From CAYJKB01 sp964370625 (GTDB lineage Bacteria; Bacillota; Clostridia; Oscillospirales; Butyricicoccaceae): a DNA stretch of 26,684 bases. Of the stretch, positions 1-6,378 are shown one piece after another. The first letter of the stretch is position 1; every line of letters begins with the position of its first letter. The position numbers and the translations under genes were made by a program. Below the pieces are notes generated by a model. That model had not been told where the DNA came from. It did no database searches and worked only from the letters and a program-made list of their open reading frames with translations. The DNA lies in contig CAYJKB010000030.1 of NCBI GenBank assembly GCA_964370625.1, positions 1-26,684 on the forward strand, written 5' to 3'.

Positions 1-448
1 ATTGCTTGATTTAACTTTTTAGCTATTTTTAAACTGTTTGTATACGCTCGTTTTTTATATTTTAATAGTTGCAAACTTGACAGTATATAGCATTTTAATA
101 CATTTTTCAATTTTTATGCTATCAATAAGAAATTCATATTTAATATTATATATCTTTGTCAATCACTGAATTACTTTTGCTTTTTATAGGCATCTATTGT
201 ATTATTGCTACTTTTACTTATTTCTATAGTAATAATTGTATTATACTAGAGCTTATATAGGTGAAGTTGACATGAAAATTCAATAGGTTGTAGATAATAT
301 AAAGTAAAGTATGTTTTAACATATTAACCGTATACTAATCTACTGTTCAAATAGTCTTATAAATACAGAAAACGGATAGTGTGATACTATCCGTTTTTGT
401 TGTATTATTTAGAGCTGTTAATAATTTCAATAAAGTTTTTAAAATAAT
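1..448. other. AT-rich region without a supported gene
   Basis: No open frame with a credible ribosome binding site is visible on either strand. A short minus-strand frame runs off the left edge from about position 110, but it lacks a ribosome binding site and reads as low-complexity Lys/Leu/Tyr. There is a TTGACA box at 77-82, but its only -10 partner (TACATT at 99) is weak. The one clear element is the terminator hairpin at 369-397, listed separately. Confidence 0.6.
369..398 (-). terminator. Intrinsic terminator downstream of the prepilin gene, possibly bidirectional
   Basis: A 12-bp perfect stem (AAAACGGATAGT / ACTATCCGTTTT) with a 5-nt loop lies about 50 bp after the stop codon of the minus-strand prepilin gene. 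On the plus strand it is followed by five T's, so it could also end transcription from the left. Confidence 0.75.
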
Positions 449-1027
449 CTATGGAGTAAGTGGAGCATTAACACCGACATCATTAACCCAATTAGCACTA
501 AGGTTTTTATCAACTAATATTTCACCGGTTCTAATGTTGATATAAAATATAAATGAATTCATCTGCGCTTTGCCTTTAATATATTGGACTGATGATGATT
601 GAGGACGTTCTATTTTATTTGGATCTAATTCTCCAGCAGGAGTAGCCCAACCTAAAATACGTGCAATATCACCTTGTAGCTTAGCATCTCTCTTGTTTTG
701 AGTGCTGGCTATAGTAGGTGCACCATTTATAACTGGTACAGATCCAATATGCATATTCAATCCATTTTTATCATTAGTTGTGTACCCCCATTTAAATGTG
801 TACCAATCAGAAAGTAAGTCTTTTTCCGGTATACCTATATCAAGAACTGCAACAGAGGCAGCCTTCATATACGAATTTGCAATTTGCAAGTCATTTGCTT
901 GTCTAGCTTTATCTACATATTGTATAAACTGTGGAGCTAAAACAGCAGCAAGAACAGCTATAATTGAAATTACTACAATCAGTTCAAGTAAGGTAAATCC
1001 CTTATTATTTTTTATAAACCTTTTCAT
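449..1027 (-). CDS. Type IV pilin-like / pseudopilin (prepilin) protein
   Basis: 192 residues with a textbook class III (prepilin) signal: a short basic leader, MKRFIKNNKG, then FTLLE. The prepilin peptidase would cut between Gly10 and Phe11, leaving an N-methylatable Phe and the conserved Glu at +5. The hydrophobic helix (about residues 11-32) continues into a typical amphipathic pilin helix (QFIQYVDKARQANDLQIANSYMKAA). The C-terminal half is a beta-rich globular domain not assignable to a specific pilin. There is no cysteine pair. The GAGG ribosome binding site lies 9 nt before the ATG. A consensus promoter sits immediately upstream, so the gene is probably monocistronic. No pilus ATPase, platform protein or prepilin peptidase is in the window, so this is an orphan subunit that must use machinery encoded elsewhere. 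Whether it is a major pilin, minor pilin or competence/secretion pseudopilin cannot be decided. Confidence 0.85.
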   Translation of the reverse strand: MKRFIKNNKGFTLLELIVVISIIAVLAAVLAPQFIQYVDKARQANDLQIANSYMKAASVAVLDIGIPEKDLLSDWYTFKWGYTTNDKNGLNMHIGSVPVINGAPTIASTQNKRDAKLQGDIARILGWATPAGELDPNKIERPQSSSVQYIKGKAQMNSFIFYINIRTGEILVDKNLSANWVNDVGVNAPLTP

Positions 1028-1052
1028 TTTGCAACCTCATTTCTATGTAATA

Positions 1053-1081
1053 ATTATATCAATTATAGGCTGTTTTGTCAA
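1053..1081 (-). promoter_or_regulatory. Sigma-A type promoter of the prepilin gene
   Basis: On the minus strand TTGACA (1076-1081) and TATAAT (1053-1058) are separated by exactly 17 bp. This is a perfect consensus match, placed about 25 bp upstream of the prepilin start codon. Confidence 0.8.
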
Positions 1082-1226
1082 ATAAATAACTTTATATAGA
1101 TGAAAAAGTTCAAAAATGGAATTTATTTCTTGTAATTAATTGTATACGCATTGAGATTTTTGGTTAATTATTTACATATCTACTTGAATTTAATTAACAT
1201 ATTTCATTAAATTGAAAATTGTCCAA

Positions 1227-1266
1227 AAAATCAAAGTGGTTGCAACAATTTCGTTACAACCACTTT
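1227..1266 (-). terminator. Intrinsic terminator of the WG-repeat gene
   Basis: A 10-bp stem AAAGTGGTTG (1233-1242) / CAACCACTTT (1257-1266), extendable by AAC/GTT in the loop, lies 7 bp beyond the stop codon of the minus-strand WG-repeat gene. A run of six T's lies on the minus-strand side (about 1225-1230). The plus strand also shows T's, so it may work both ways. Confidence 0.8.
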
Positions 1267-1273
1267 TTTATAC

Positions 1274-2593
1274 TTATTTATTGATGTTAATTAAATACAT
1301 ACTACCATCAGCATATTTCACACCATAATAATACCCATCACCGTCAGCATCATCAAGTATATCATATTCAAATGGAATAATAATATTACCACTCATGTCC
1401 ATTGCTCCATATTTCAGAGTATCAGCATCACGCAATGATACGATATTATTATTTAAATCTTTTGTATGCATATAATTTATATCAATTACAACCTCACCTG
1501 ATTTATTTATATATCCGTCTTTACCATCTTGCTGAACTAAAGCTACTCCACCCTCAAAACTTCCTAAATATTCATATGGTAATTTTAAAGCAATATTTCC
1601 ATCAGTGTCAATAAAAGAACTGCCCACACTGCCATCAAATTGGGCATACGCTAAACCGTCAGAAAAATTATCAGCAAATTGATATTGCAACGGTATAACT
1701 TCCTCGCCCTCTTTGTTAATATATCCATAAAGAGGTGTTGTAAATCTATCAACTGATGTATCAGTTACAAGGGCTAAACCATCTGAAAACGGAAATGCAC
1801 TTCCGTATTCAAACTCTGTTATAGCATTTCCTTCAGTGTCAATATATCCATAGTATTCACCCATACGAGCGATAGCAATCCCGTCTGTAAAGCCATAATT
1901 ATAAGGGTCAAACATATCATAAATAATAGGTACAACCTCGTTAAACTGGCTGTCAACATAACCCCATTTACCATTTAAACTAACAGGGGCATAACCATCT
2001 TTAAAATTCCATATATTATCATATTCTTTTGTCAGTTTATTACCTTTTAAATCTACAAAAAATGCTTTTGTACTGCCATCTTCAAGTTGTGTACGTGCAA
2101 TTGCAATGCCATCTGCATTAAAACTTTCAAGATAATCATACTGAACAGCAAATTCAGTTAAATTACCCTTTGTATCTATTAGATAATGTACATCATTTAG
2201 TCGCACAAGTGCAATTCCATTATTAAAGTCAGATGCAAAATCATATTTCATAGGGATAACTTCAATGCCCCCTGTATTTATATAACCATAAGAACTAGCA
2301 CTTGCATCATAGTCTGTAACTATTGCATAACCTTCATGAAATTCACCGATAAAACCTACAGGAAGTGTAGTATCAAGAATAATTGCACTATTATCCACAC
2401 TGGGTGTATCAGTGTTTTTGTGTTCTAATATATTAACAATACTTGTTATAAACTCATCAAAATAACTTGTTATTCCATTAATCATCGAAGTTTCAGTTTT
2501 AATGTCTATATTATTTACTTGAACTTCTTGTTCAGCAAAGCAAGTTGTAATAAGGGAACTTGTTAATAATATTCCAAAAATCAGTTTTTTCAT
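1274..2593 (-). CDS. Secreted WG-repeat protein
   Basis: 439 residues. The N-terminus is a Sec signal peptide: MKK, a hydrophobic stretch to about residue 17, and a likely cut after Ala20 (CFA-EQ). Cys18 does not fit a proper lipobox because the residue before it is Thr. From about residue 80 to the end there are seven to eight degenerate repeats of about 45-50 residues following the WG (KWG) pattern: an aromatic-rich 'GYI(N/D)..G.EVIP..Y' followed by 'F.DGLA.V'. Examples are GYINTGGIEVIPMKYDF, WGYVDSQFNEVVP and YGYINKEGEEVIPLQY. WG-repeat proteins are common in Firmicutes and Bacteroidota as exported beta-rich scaffolds; no enzymatic function is established. A strong AGGAGGT ribosome binding site fixes the start. 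It is transcribed toward the prepilin gene, but a terminator separates them. Confidence 0.85.
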   Translation of the reverse strand: MKKLIFGILLTSSLITTCFAEQEVQVNNIDIKTETSMINGITSYFDEFITSIVNILEHKNTDTPSVDNSAIILDTTLPVGFIGEFHEGYAIVTDYDASASSYGYINTGGIEVIPMKYDFASDFNNGIALVRLNDVHYLIDTKGNLTEFAVQYDYLESFNADGIAIARTQLEDGSTKAFFVDLKGNKLTKEYDNIWNFKDGYAPVSLNGKWGYVDSQFNEVVPIIYDMFDPYNYGFTDGIAIARMGEYYGYIDTEGNAITEFEYGSAFPFSDGLALVTDTSVDRFTTPLYGYINKEGEEVIPLQYQFADNFSDGLAYAQFDGSVGSSFIDTDGNIALKLPYEYLGSFEGGVALVQQDGKDGYINKSGEVVIDINYMHTKDLNNNIVSLRDADTLKYGAMDMSGNIIIPFEYDILDDADGDGYYYGVKYADGSMYLININK

Positions 2594-2620
2594 GTAAAAA
2601 TTTACCTCCTATAGCTTATA

Positions 2621-2653
2621 AAAAATCGACCCTATATGCTAAGGTCGATTTTT
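2621..2653 (-). terminator. Terminator-like hairpin just upstream of the WG-repeat gene
   Basis: An 11-bp stem AAAAATCGACC (2621-2631) / GGTCGATTTTT (2643-2653) with an 11-nt loop. On the minus strand it is followed by a T run and, only about 10 nt later, by the AGGAGGT ribosome binding site of the WG-repeat gene. There is no room for a promoter between hairpin and gene. It is therefore either the end of a purB/element transcript or a 5'-leader attenuator (see findings). Confidence 0.7.
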
Positions 2654-2688
2654 GATGGTTTTTTCTTTTGTTAAAATTGTCATGCGAC

Positions 2689-2815
2689 GGCTGATTTCTA
2701 ATACAATATAATCTTTTTTATTTTCAATAGAATTTCTGCCAAGATGGCTGATTTTAATCAGAATATATGCTGTTTTTCTTTTTTCTCATACCATATCTCT
2801 GCCAAGATGGCTGGC
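2689..2815. repeat. Degenerate tandem repeat, unit about 60 bp
   Basis: GGCTGATTT/GGCTGGCTG recurs at 2689, 2746 and 2809 (spacing 57 and 63 bp). Two of the three are preceded by the identical string TCTGCCAAGATGGCTG (2735-2750 and 2798-2813). Between these anchors the sequence is similarly AT-rich with ATATA and poly-T blocks. It forms the outer part of the left arm of the large inverted repeat. Confidence 0.6.
2698..2727 (-). promoter_or_regulatory. Weak candidate promoter for the WG-repeat gene
   Basis: Minus strand TTGAAA (2722-2727), 18 bp, TATTAG (2698-2703). The -10 matches consensus at only 4 of 6 positions. It lies inside the degenerate repeat region and would place the hairpin at 2621-2653 in the mRNA leader. 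Confidence 0.3.
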
Positions 2816-2847
2816 TGTCCTAATCAATTTAATTTAAGTTTCTTTTT

Positions 2848-2905
2848 ATTACTTGGTAAGCCCCAAGTAACCAAACACTTTCACTTTTTGGACTTGTCAA
2901 AAAGT
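2848..2905. repeat. Two nested hairpins in the left arm
   Basis: Hairpin A: TTACTTGG (2849-2856) / CCAAGTAA (2863-2870), loop 6. Hairpin B: ACTTTTTG (2883-2890) / CAAAAAGT (2898-2905), loop GACTTGT. Both are repeated in inverted order in the right arm. Confidence 0.75.
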
Positions 2906-3200
2906 AAACAAAAATCGCTTTGCTCAGTGCTATCACATCATTAAAATTAAGCTAAAACATGCTCCTCCAGTTGTGAGCGATACGTCACTACCGTACTCCG
3001 TACTGGAACATACTTGTTTTTAAATTTCCTCGTGCAGAAAAAAGGATTATGCCAAGCCCTTTTTAATTAATGCTGTGCATTTATTGTCATATTATATACA
3101 ACACAGAGTGTGATAGTAAAGCAAATTAGCAAAACTGTCACCACCGAAAGCATGAAAGACTAGGTGTTGCAATAAATCGTATCAAAGCGATTTTACCTTT

Positions 3201-3258
3201 ATTTTTTGACAAGTCCAAAAAATAAAAACGCTTGATTACTTGGGGTTATCCAAGTAAT
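3201..3258. repeat. Two nested hairpins in the right arm
   Basis: Hairpin B': ATTTTTTG (3201-3208) / CAAAAAAT (3216-3223), loop ACAAGTC. Hairpin A': ATTACTTGG (3235-3243) / CCAAGTAAT (3250-3258), loop GGTTAT. Relative to the left copy, hairpin B' has a C-G pair replaced by T-A, so pairing is kept. Confidence 0.75.
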
Positions 3259-3424
3259 GAAAAGAAAAGTTAGTATTTATTGTAAAGGCTAATTGATGTC
3301 TTGCATAAATCAAGATGTAATAAAAAGAAAATGGAGCATATATTGCACTAAAAATCAGCCGACTTGCAAAAGATATATCACCTAGTAATCCCCACGTTGT
3401 TCGTAACTGCCTTGCCATTTTCAA

Positions 3425-3490
3425 GCAAACCACCCCAAACACGCCCCCTTGTGGGGTTGTTTGGCGATTGTCTAGTGCGGTCACGCACTA
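3425..3490. repeat. GC-richer double-hairpin end of the element, touching the purB stop codon
   Basis: Two further hairpins. The first is CAAACCACCCC (about 3426-3436) paired with GGGGTTGTTTG (about 3452-3462), with one mismatch. The second is TAGTGCG (3473-3479) / CGCACTA (3484-3490) with loop GTCA. The purB stop codon (3488-3490) is part of the last stem. The stretch from about 3361 is clearly more GC-rich than its surroundings. Neither hairpin is followed by a T run on the minus strand, so they are not classic terminators. Confidence 0.6.
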
Positions 3491-4918
3491 TAGGTTAATT
3501 TCAACCTCTTTATTTTCGTTACCCTCATATTTTGCAAGTACAGGTTTTACACATTCTGTGATAAATTCTGTAACTTGTTCAGCACTTCTGCCGATGTAGT
3601 TTGCAGGGTTAAGCTCAGCTTCAATTTCTTCACGAGTTAAACCAAATTCACTGTCATTTGCGATACGCTCAATCATGTCATTTGGCATACCTTGTTCTTT
3701 GATAACTTTACCAGCTTCGATTGAATGCATACGAATACGCTCATGAAGCTCTTGGCGGTTACCACCACGTTTTACAGCACTCATCATAATATTTTCTGTC
3801 GCCATAAATGGAAGCTCGCCCATAACACGTGCTTCAATAACTTTAGGGTAAACTACAATACCACTTGTGATATTGATAACAATATTAAGAATTGCATCAA
3901 CTGCTAAAAATGCTTCTGGAATTGCAACACGTTTGTTTGCAGAATCATCAAGTGTACGCTCAAACCATTGGTTATAAGCAGTTAAAGCAGGGTTTAGAGC
4001 ATCAACGATTACATAACGAGCAAGAGCACAAATACGCTCAGAACGCATAGGGTTACGTTTGTAAGGCATAGCAGATGAGCCGATTTGATGTTTTTCAAAT
4101 GGTTCTTCAAGTTCACGAAGATGTTGAAGTAATCTCATATCAGTTGCAAACTTACCAGCACTTTGTGCAATTCCTGATAAAGTAGCAAGTGCCATAGCAT
4201 CAACTTTTCTTGAATAAGTTTGACCTGATACAGGTACAACACCACTAAATCCAAAATCAGCAGCAATATCAGCTTCAACAGCTTTAACTTTAGCGTGGTC
4301 ACCGTCGAAAAGCTCAATAAAGCTCGCTTGTGTACCTGTAGTACCTTTAGAGCCAAGCATTTGAAGTGTATCAAGACGATATTCAACTTCTTGTAAATCC
4401 ATTAAAAACTCATTAATCCAAAGTGTAGCACGTTTACCAACTGATGTAAGTTGTGCTGATTGGAAATGTGTAAAACCTAGTGTTGGCATTGATTTATATG
4501 CTTCAGCAAATGCTGAAAGTTTTGAGATAGCAAGTGCTAGTTTATCACGAACAATTTTAAAACCTTCATTGATTTGAATAATATCAGTATTATCGCCTAC
4601 ATAAGCACTTGTTGCACCTAAGTGAATAATAGGTTCTGCAAGTGGTGCTACTTGTGAAAAAGTATAAACATGAGCCATAACATCATGACGCACTTCTTTT
4701 TCACGTTTTCTAGCTACTTCATAATCAATATTATAAATATTAGCTTCCATTTGAGCAATTTGCTCATCAGTGATGTTTAAACCTTGTTTTTTCTCAGCCT
4801 TTGCTAGAGAAATCCAAAGTTTTCTCCAAGTGGAGAATTTCATATCTGATGAAAAGTTGTAAAGCATTTCTTCACTCGCATAACGAGAAGAAAATGGACT
4901 TTCATAAGTTCTTGACAT
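3488..4918 (-). CDS. purB: Adenylosuccinate lyase
   Basis: 476 residues, full length for the larger form of the family. It catalyses two fumarate-releasing steps in purine synthesis: SAICAR to AICAR, and adenylosuccinate to AMP. The fumarate lyase superfamily signature GSSAMPYKRNPMRSER is intact; it carries the flexible-loop catalytic serine and the substrate-binding Lys and Asn. The N-terminal region has TSAYVGDNTD and HFQSAQ blocks that match the conserved His/Thr regions of the active-site tetramer. The start is supported by AAAGGA upstream of the ATG. No other pur gene is adjacent; it follows the aminotransferase gene on the same strand, separated by a strong terminator. No clear separate promoter is visible in the 50 bp between that terminator and the start, so expression may depend partly on read-through. 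Confidence 0.95.
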   Translation of the reverse strand: MSRTYESPFSSRYASEEMLYNFSSDMKFSTWRKLWISLAKAEKKQGLNITDEQIAQMEANIYNIDYEVARKREKEVRHDVMAHVYTFSQVAPLAEPIIHLGATSAYVGDNTDIIQINEGFKIVRDKLALAISKLSAFAEAYKSMPTLGFTHFQSAQLTSVGKRATLWINEFLMDLQEVEYRLDTLQMLGSKGTTGTQASFIELFDGDHAKVKAVEADIAADFGFSGVVPVSGQTYSRKVDAMALATLSGIAQSAGKFATDMRLLQHLRELEEPFEKHQIGSSAMPYKRNPMRSERICALARYVIVDALNPALTAYNQWFERTLDDSANKRVAIPEAFLAVDAILNIVINITSGIVVYPKVIEARVMGELPFMATENIMMSAVKRGGNRQELHERIRMHSIEAGKVIKEQGMPNDMIERIANDSEFGLTREEIEAELNPANYIGRSAEQVTEFITECVKPVLAKYEGNENKEVEINL

Positions 4919-4961
4919 AATTTAACGTCCTTTCAGTATAAAAAAATTTAATAAAAAACTT

Positions 4962-4990
4962 AAAAAAGTGTGGTACGGCTAGTACCACAC
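4962..4990 (-). terminator. Intrinsic terminator of the aminotransferase gene
   Basis: A 9-bp perfect stem GTGTGGTAC (4968-4976) / GTACCACAC (4982-4990) with loop GGCTA, then six T's on the minus strand, 18 bp after the aminotransferase stop codon. Confidence 0.85.
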
Positions 4991-5008
4991 CCTTTAATCT
5001 ATTTATGT

Positions 5009-6205
5009 TTATGCATTTTTAATAAATGCTTCTAATCTGTCAATGCCTTTATCAATATTAGCAATTGATGTAGCATAAGACCAACGAAGGTAATTAGGAG
5101 CACCAAAACCTGCCCCAGGTACCGTTGCAACTAAACCTTCTTGAAGGAATAATTTAGCAAAATCATCACCATCTTTAATAACTGTTCCATACATGGTTTT
5201 ACCAATAAAGCTTTCCATGTTCATCATAACATAAAATGCTCCATCAGGAACAAGACAACTAACACCATCAACTTTGTTCATGCGTTCACATAAATGATTA
5301 CGGCGTTTTTCAAATTCTTTTCTCATTTCTTCAATACCATCTTGACTTGCAGATAAAGCTTCAATTGCAGCATGTTGAGAAATAGTACAAGGAGCAGAAG
5401 TTGAATGGCTTAAATAATTTGTCATAGCTTTGGCAATTGTAGGATTAGCTATAGCATAACCAATTCTCCAACCTGTCATAGCATAACTTTTTGATACACC
5501 ATTAATCATAATAGTTCTATCTTTAATTTCATCACCTAATGATGCAATGCTAGTAAATTTAGAATCACCATAAACAAGTTTATAATAAATTTCATCAGCA
5601 ATTACATAAATATTGTGTTTATTACAAACTGCAGCAATAGCTTCAAGTTCTTCTTTAGTATAAATCATACCAGTTGGGTTTGATGGGCTATTTAAGAAAA
5701 GAGCTTTTGTTTTATCTGTGATTGACGCTTCAAGTTGTTCTGCTGTGATTTTGAAATCAGCACTTTCTAAAGCTTGAACAATTACAGGTACACCACCAGC
5801 TTGTTTAACCATTTCGTAATAACTTACCCAGAAAGGCGCTGGAACAATAACTTCATCACCAGGATCAACTAATGTCATAATAGCAATAAAAACATTATGT
5901 TTAGCACCGCTAGCAACAACTACTTGAGATGGTTCATATTTAATTCCCATATCAGCATAAATTCTTTCACAAATAGCTTTTTTAAGTGGAATAATACCAG
6001 CAGCCGGAGTATATTTTGTAAGATTGTTTTGAATAGCAGAAATACCAGCAGCTTTGATATTGTCAGGTGTGCCAAAATCAGGCTCGCCAGCTCCAAAGCC
6101 AACAACATCAATACCATCAGCTAACATTTGTTTAAACATTGCATCAATTTCAAGAGTTGTTGATGCTGTAACACCTTGAGCAATTTTGGAAATAGGTTTT
6201 AACAT
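5009..6205 (-). CDS. aspB: Aspartate/aromatic aminotransferase (class I, PLP-dependent)
   Basis: 398 residues from the chosen start, normal for the class I (fold type I) family. The PLP-binding lysine is Lys239 in VSKSYAMTGWRIGYA. Other conserved blocks are GAGEPDF (substrate loop), NSPSNPTG, and ADEIYY with the Asp that contacts the pyridine nitrogen. The closest named group is the Firmicute AspB-like aspartate aminotransferases. These commonly also accept aromatic amino acids, so a role in the last step of Phe/Tyr synthesis is possible given tyrA and trp in the same window (inference). The start at 6205 was preferred to an in-frame ATG at 6226 because AAAGGAG lies 6 nt before it, inside what would otherwise be coding sequence. 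A consensus promoter lies upstream and a terminator downstream, so it appears monocistronic. Confidence 0.9.
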   Translation of the reverse strand: MLKPISKIAQGVTASTTLEIDAMFKQMLADGIDVVGFGAGEPDFGTPDNIKAAGISAIQNNLTKYTPAAGIIPLKKAICERIYADMGIKYEPSQVVVASGAKHNVFIAIMTLVDPGDEVIVPAPFWVSYYEMVKQAGGVPVIVQALESADFKITAEQLEASITDKTKALFLNSPSNPTGMIYTKEELEAIAAVCNKHNIYVIADEIYYKLVYGDSKFTSIASLGDEIKDRTIMINGVSKSYAMTGWRIGYAIANPTIAKAMTNYLSHSTSAPCTISQHAAIEALSASQDGIEEMRKEFEKRRNHLCERMNKVDGVSCLVPDGAFYVMMNMESFIGKTMYGTVIKDGDDFAKLFLQEGLVATVPGAGFGAPNYLRWSYATSIANIDKGIDRLEAFIKNA

Positions 6206-6247
6206 AAAAATCTCCTTTTTCAACATTTGTTGGAATATATTACTTAT

Positions 6248-6276
6248 ATTATATTATAAAGCATAGCTTTTTGCAA
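6248..6276 (-). promoter_or_regulatory. Promoter of the aminotransferase gene
   Basis: Minus strand TTGCAA (6271-6276), 17 bp, TATAAT (6248-6253), about 43 bp before the chosen start codon. A second overlapping TATAAT is at 6253-6258. Confidence 0.65.
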
Positions 6277-6326
6277 GAATAATTATATGATGAATTTATT
6301 ATGTGTTAGTATTTTATAAAAACATA

Positions 6327-6354
6327 TTGAAAATTATTATAAAAAGAGTATAAT
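6327..6354 (+). promoter_or_regulatory. Promoter of the sensor kinase / regulator operon
   Basis: TTGAAA (6327-6332), 16 bp, TATAAT (6349-6354), 24 bp upstream of the kinase ATG. The AAGGAG ribosome binding site lies between them. Confidence 0.7.
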
Positions 6355-6378
6355 AGAAATGTTAAGGAGTTGTGAACA

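Larger units (their letters stand above)
2738..3370. repeat. Large imperfect inverted repeat (MITE-like non-coding element)
   Basis: Bases 2738-2922 and the reverse complement of 3181-3370 align over about 185 bp. Exact shared blocks occur in the same order: GGCTGATTTT, AATATATGCT, ATTACTTGG, CCCCAAGTAA, TTGGACTTGTCAAAAA and AAAATCGCTTTG. The central spacer (about 2923-3180) is not part of the repeat. It holds small hairpins, for example AAAAAGG (3039-3045) / CCTTTTT (3058-3064). No transposase or other credible protein is encoded; open frames of 66 codons (plus) and 82 codons (minus) lack ribosome binding sites. The size, paired arms and lack of genes resemble a miniature inverted-repeat element or a long structured RNA. 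No target-site duplication could be identified. Confidence 0.65.

Noticed and set aside
1..110. Minus-strand frame running off the left edge
   Set aside because: No ATG or ribosome binding site, low-complexity AT-driven composition, and too short to recognise.
2744..2944. 66-codon plus-strand open frame
   Set aside because: No ribosome binding site or promoter; it is made of the left arm of the inverted repeat and its hairpins.
3236..3484. 82-codon minus-strand open frame downstream of purB
   Set aside because: It starts with GTG without a ribosome binding site, begins inside the terminal hairpin by purB, and runs through the right arm of the inverted repeat. The sequence is better explained as structured non-coding DNA.
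6206..6226. Upstream ATG for the aminotransferase
   Set aside because: The AAAGGAG ribosome binding site for the ATG at 6205 lies within these codons.
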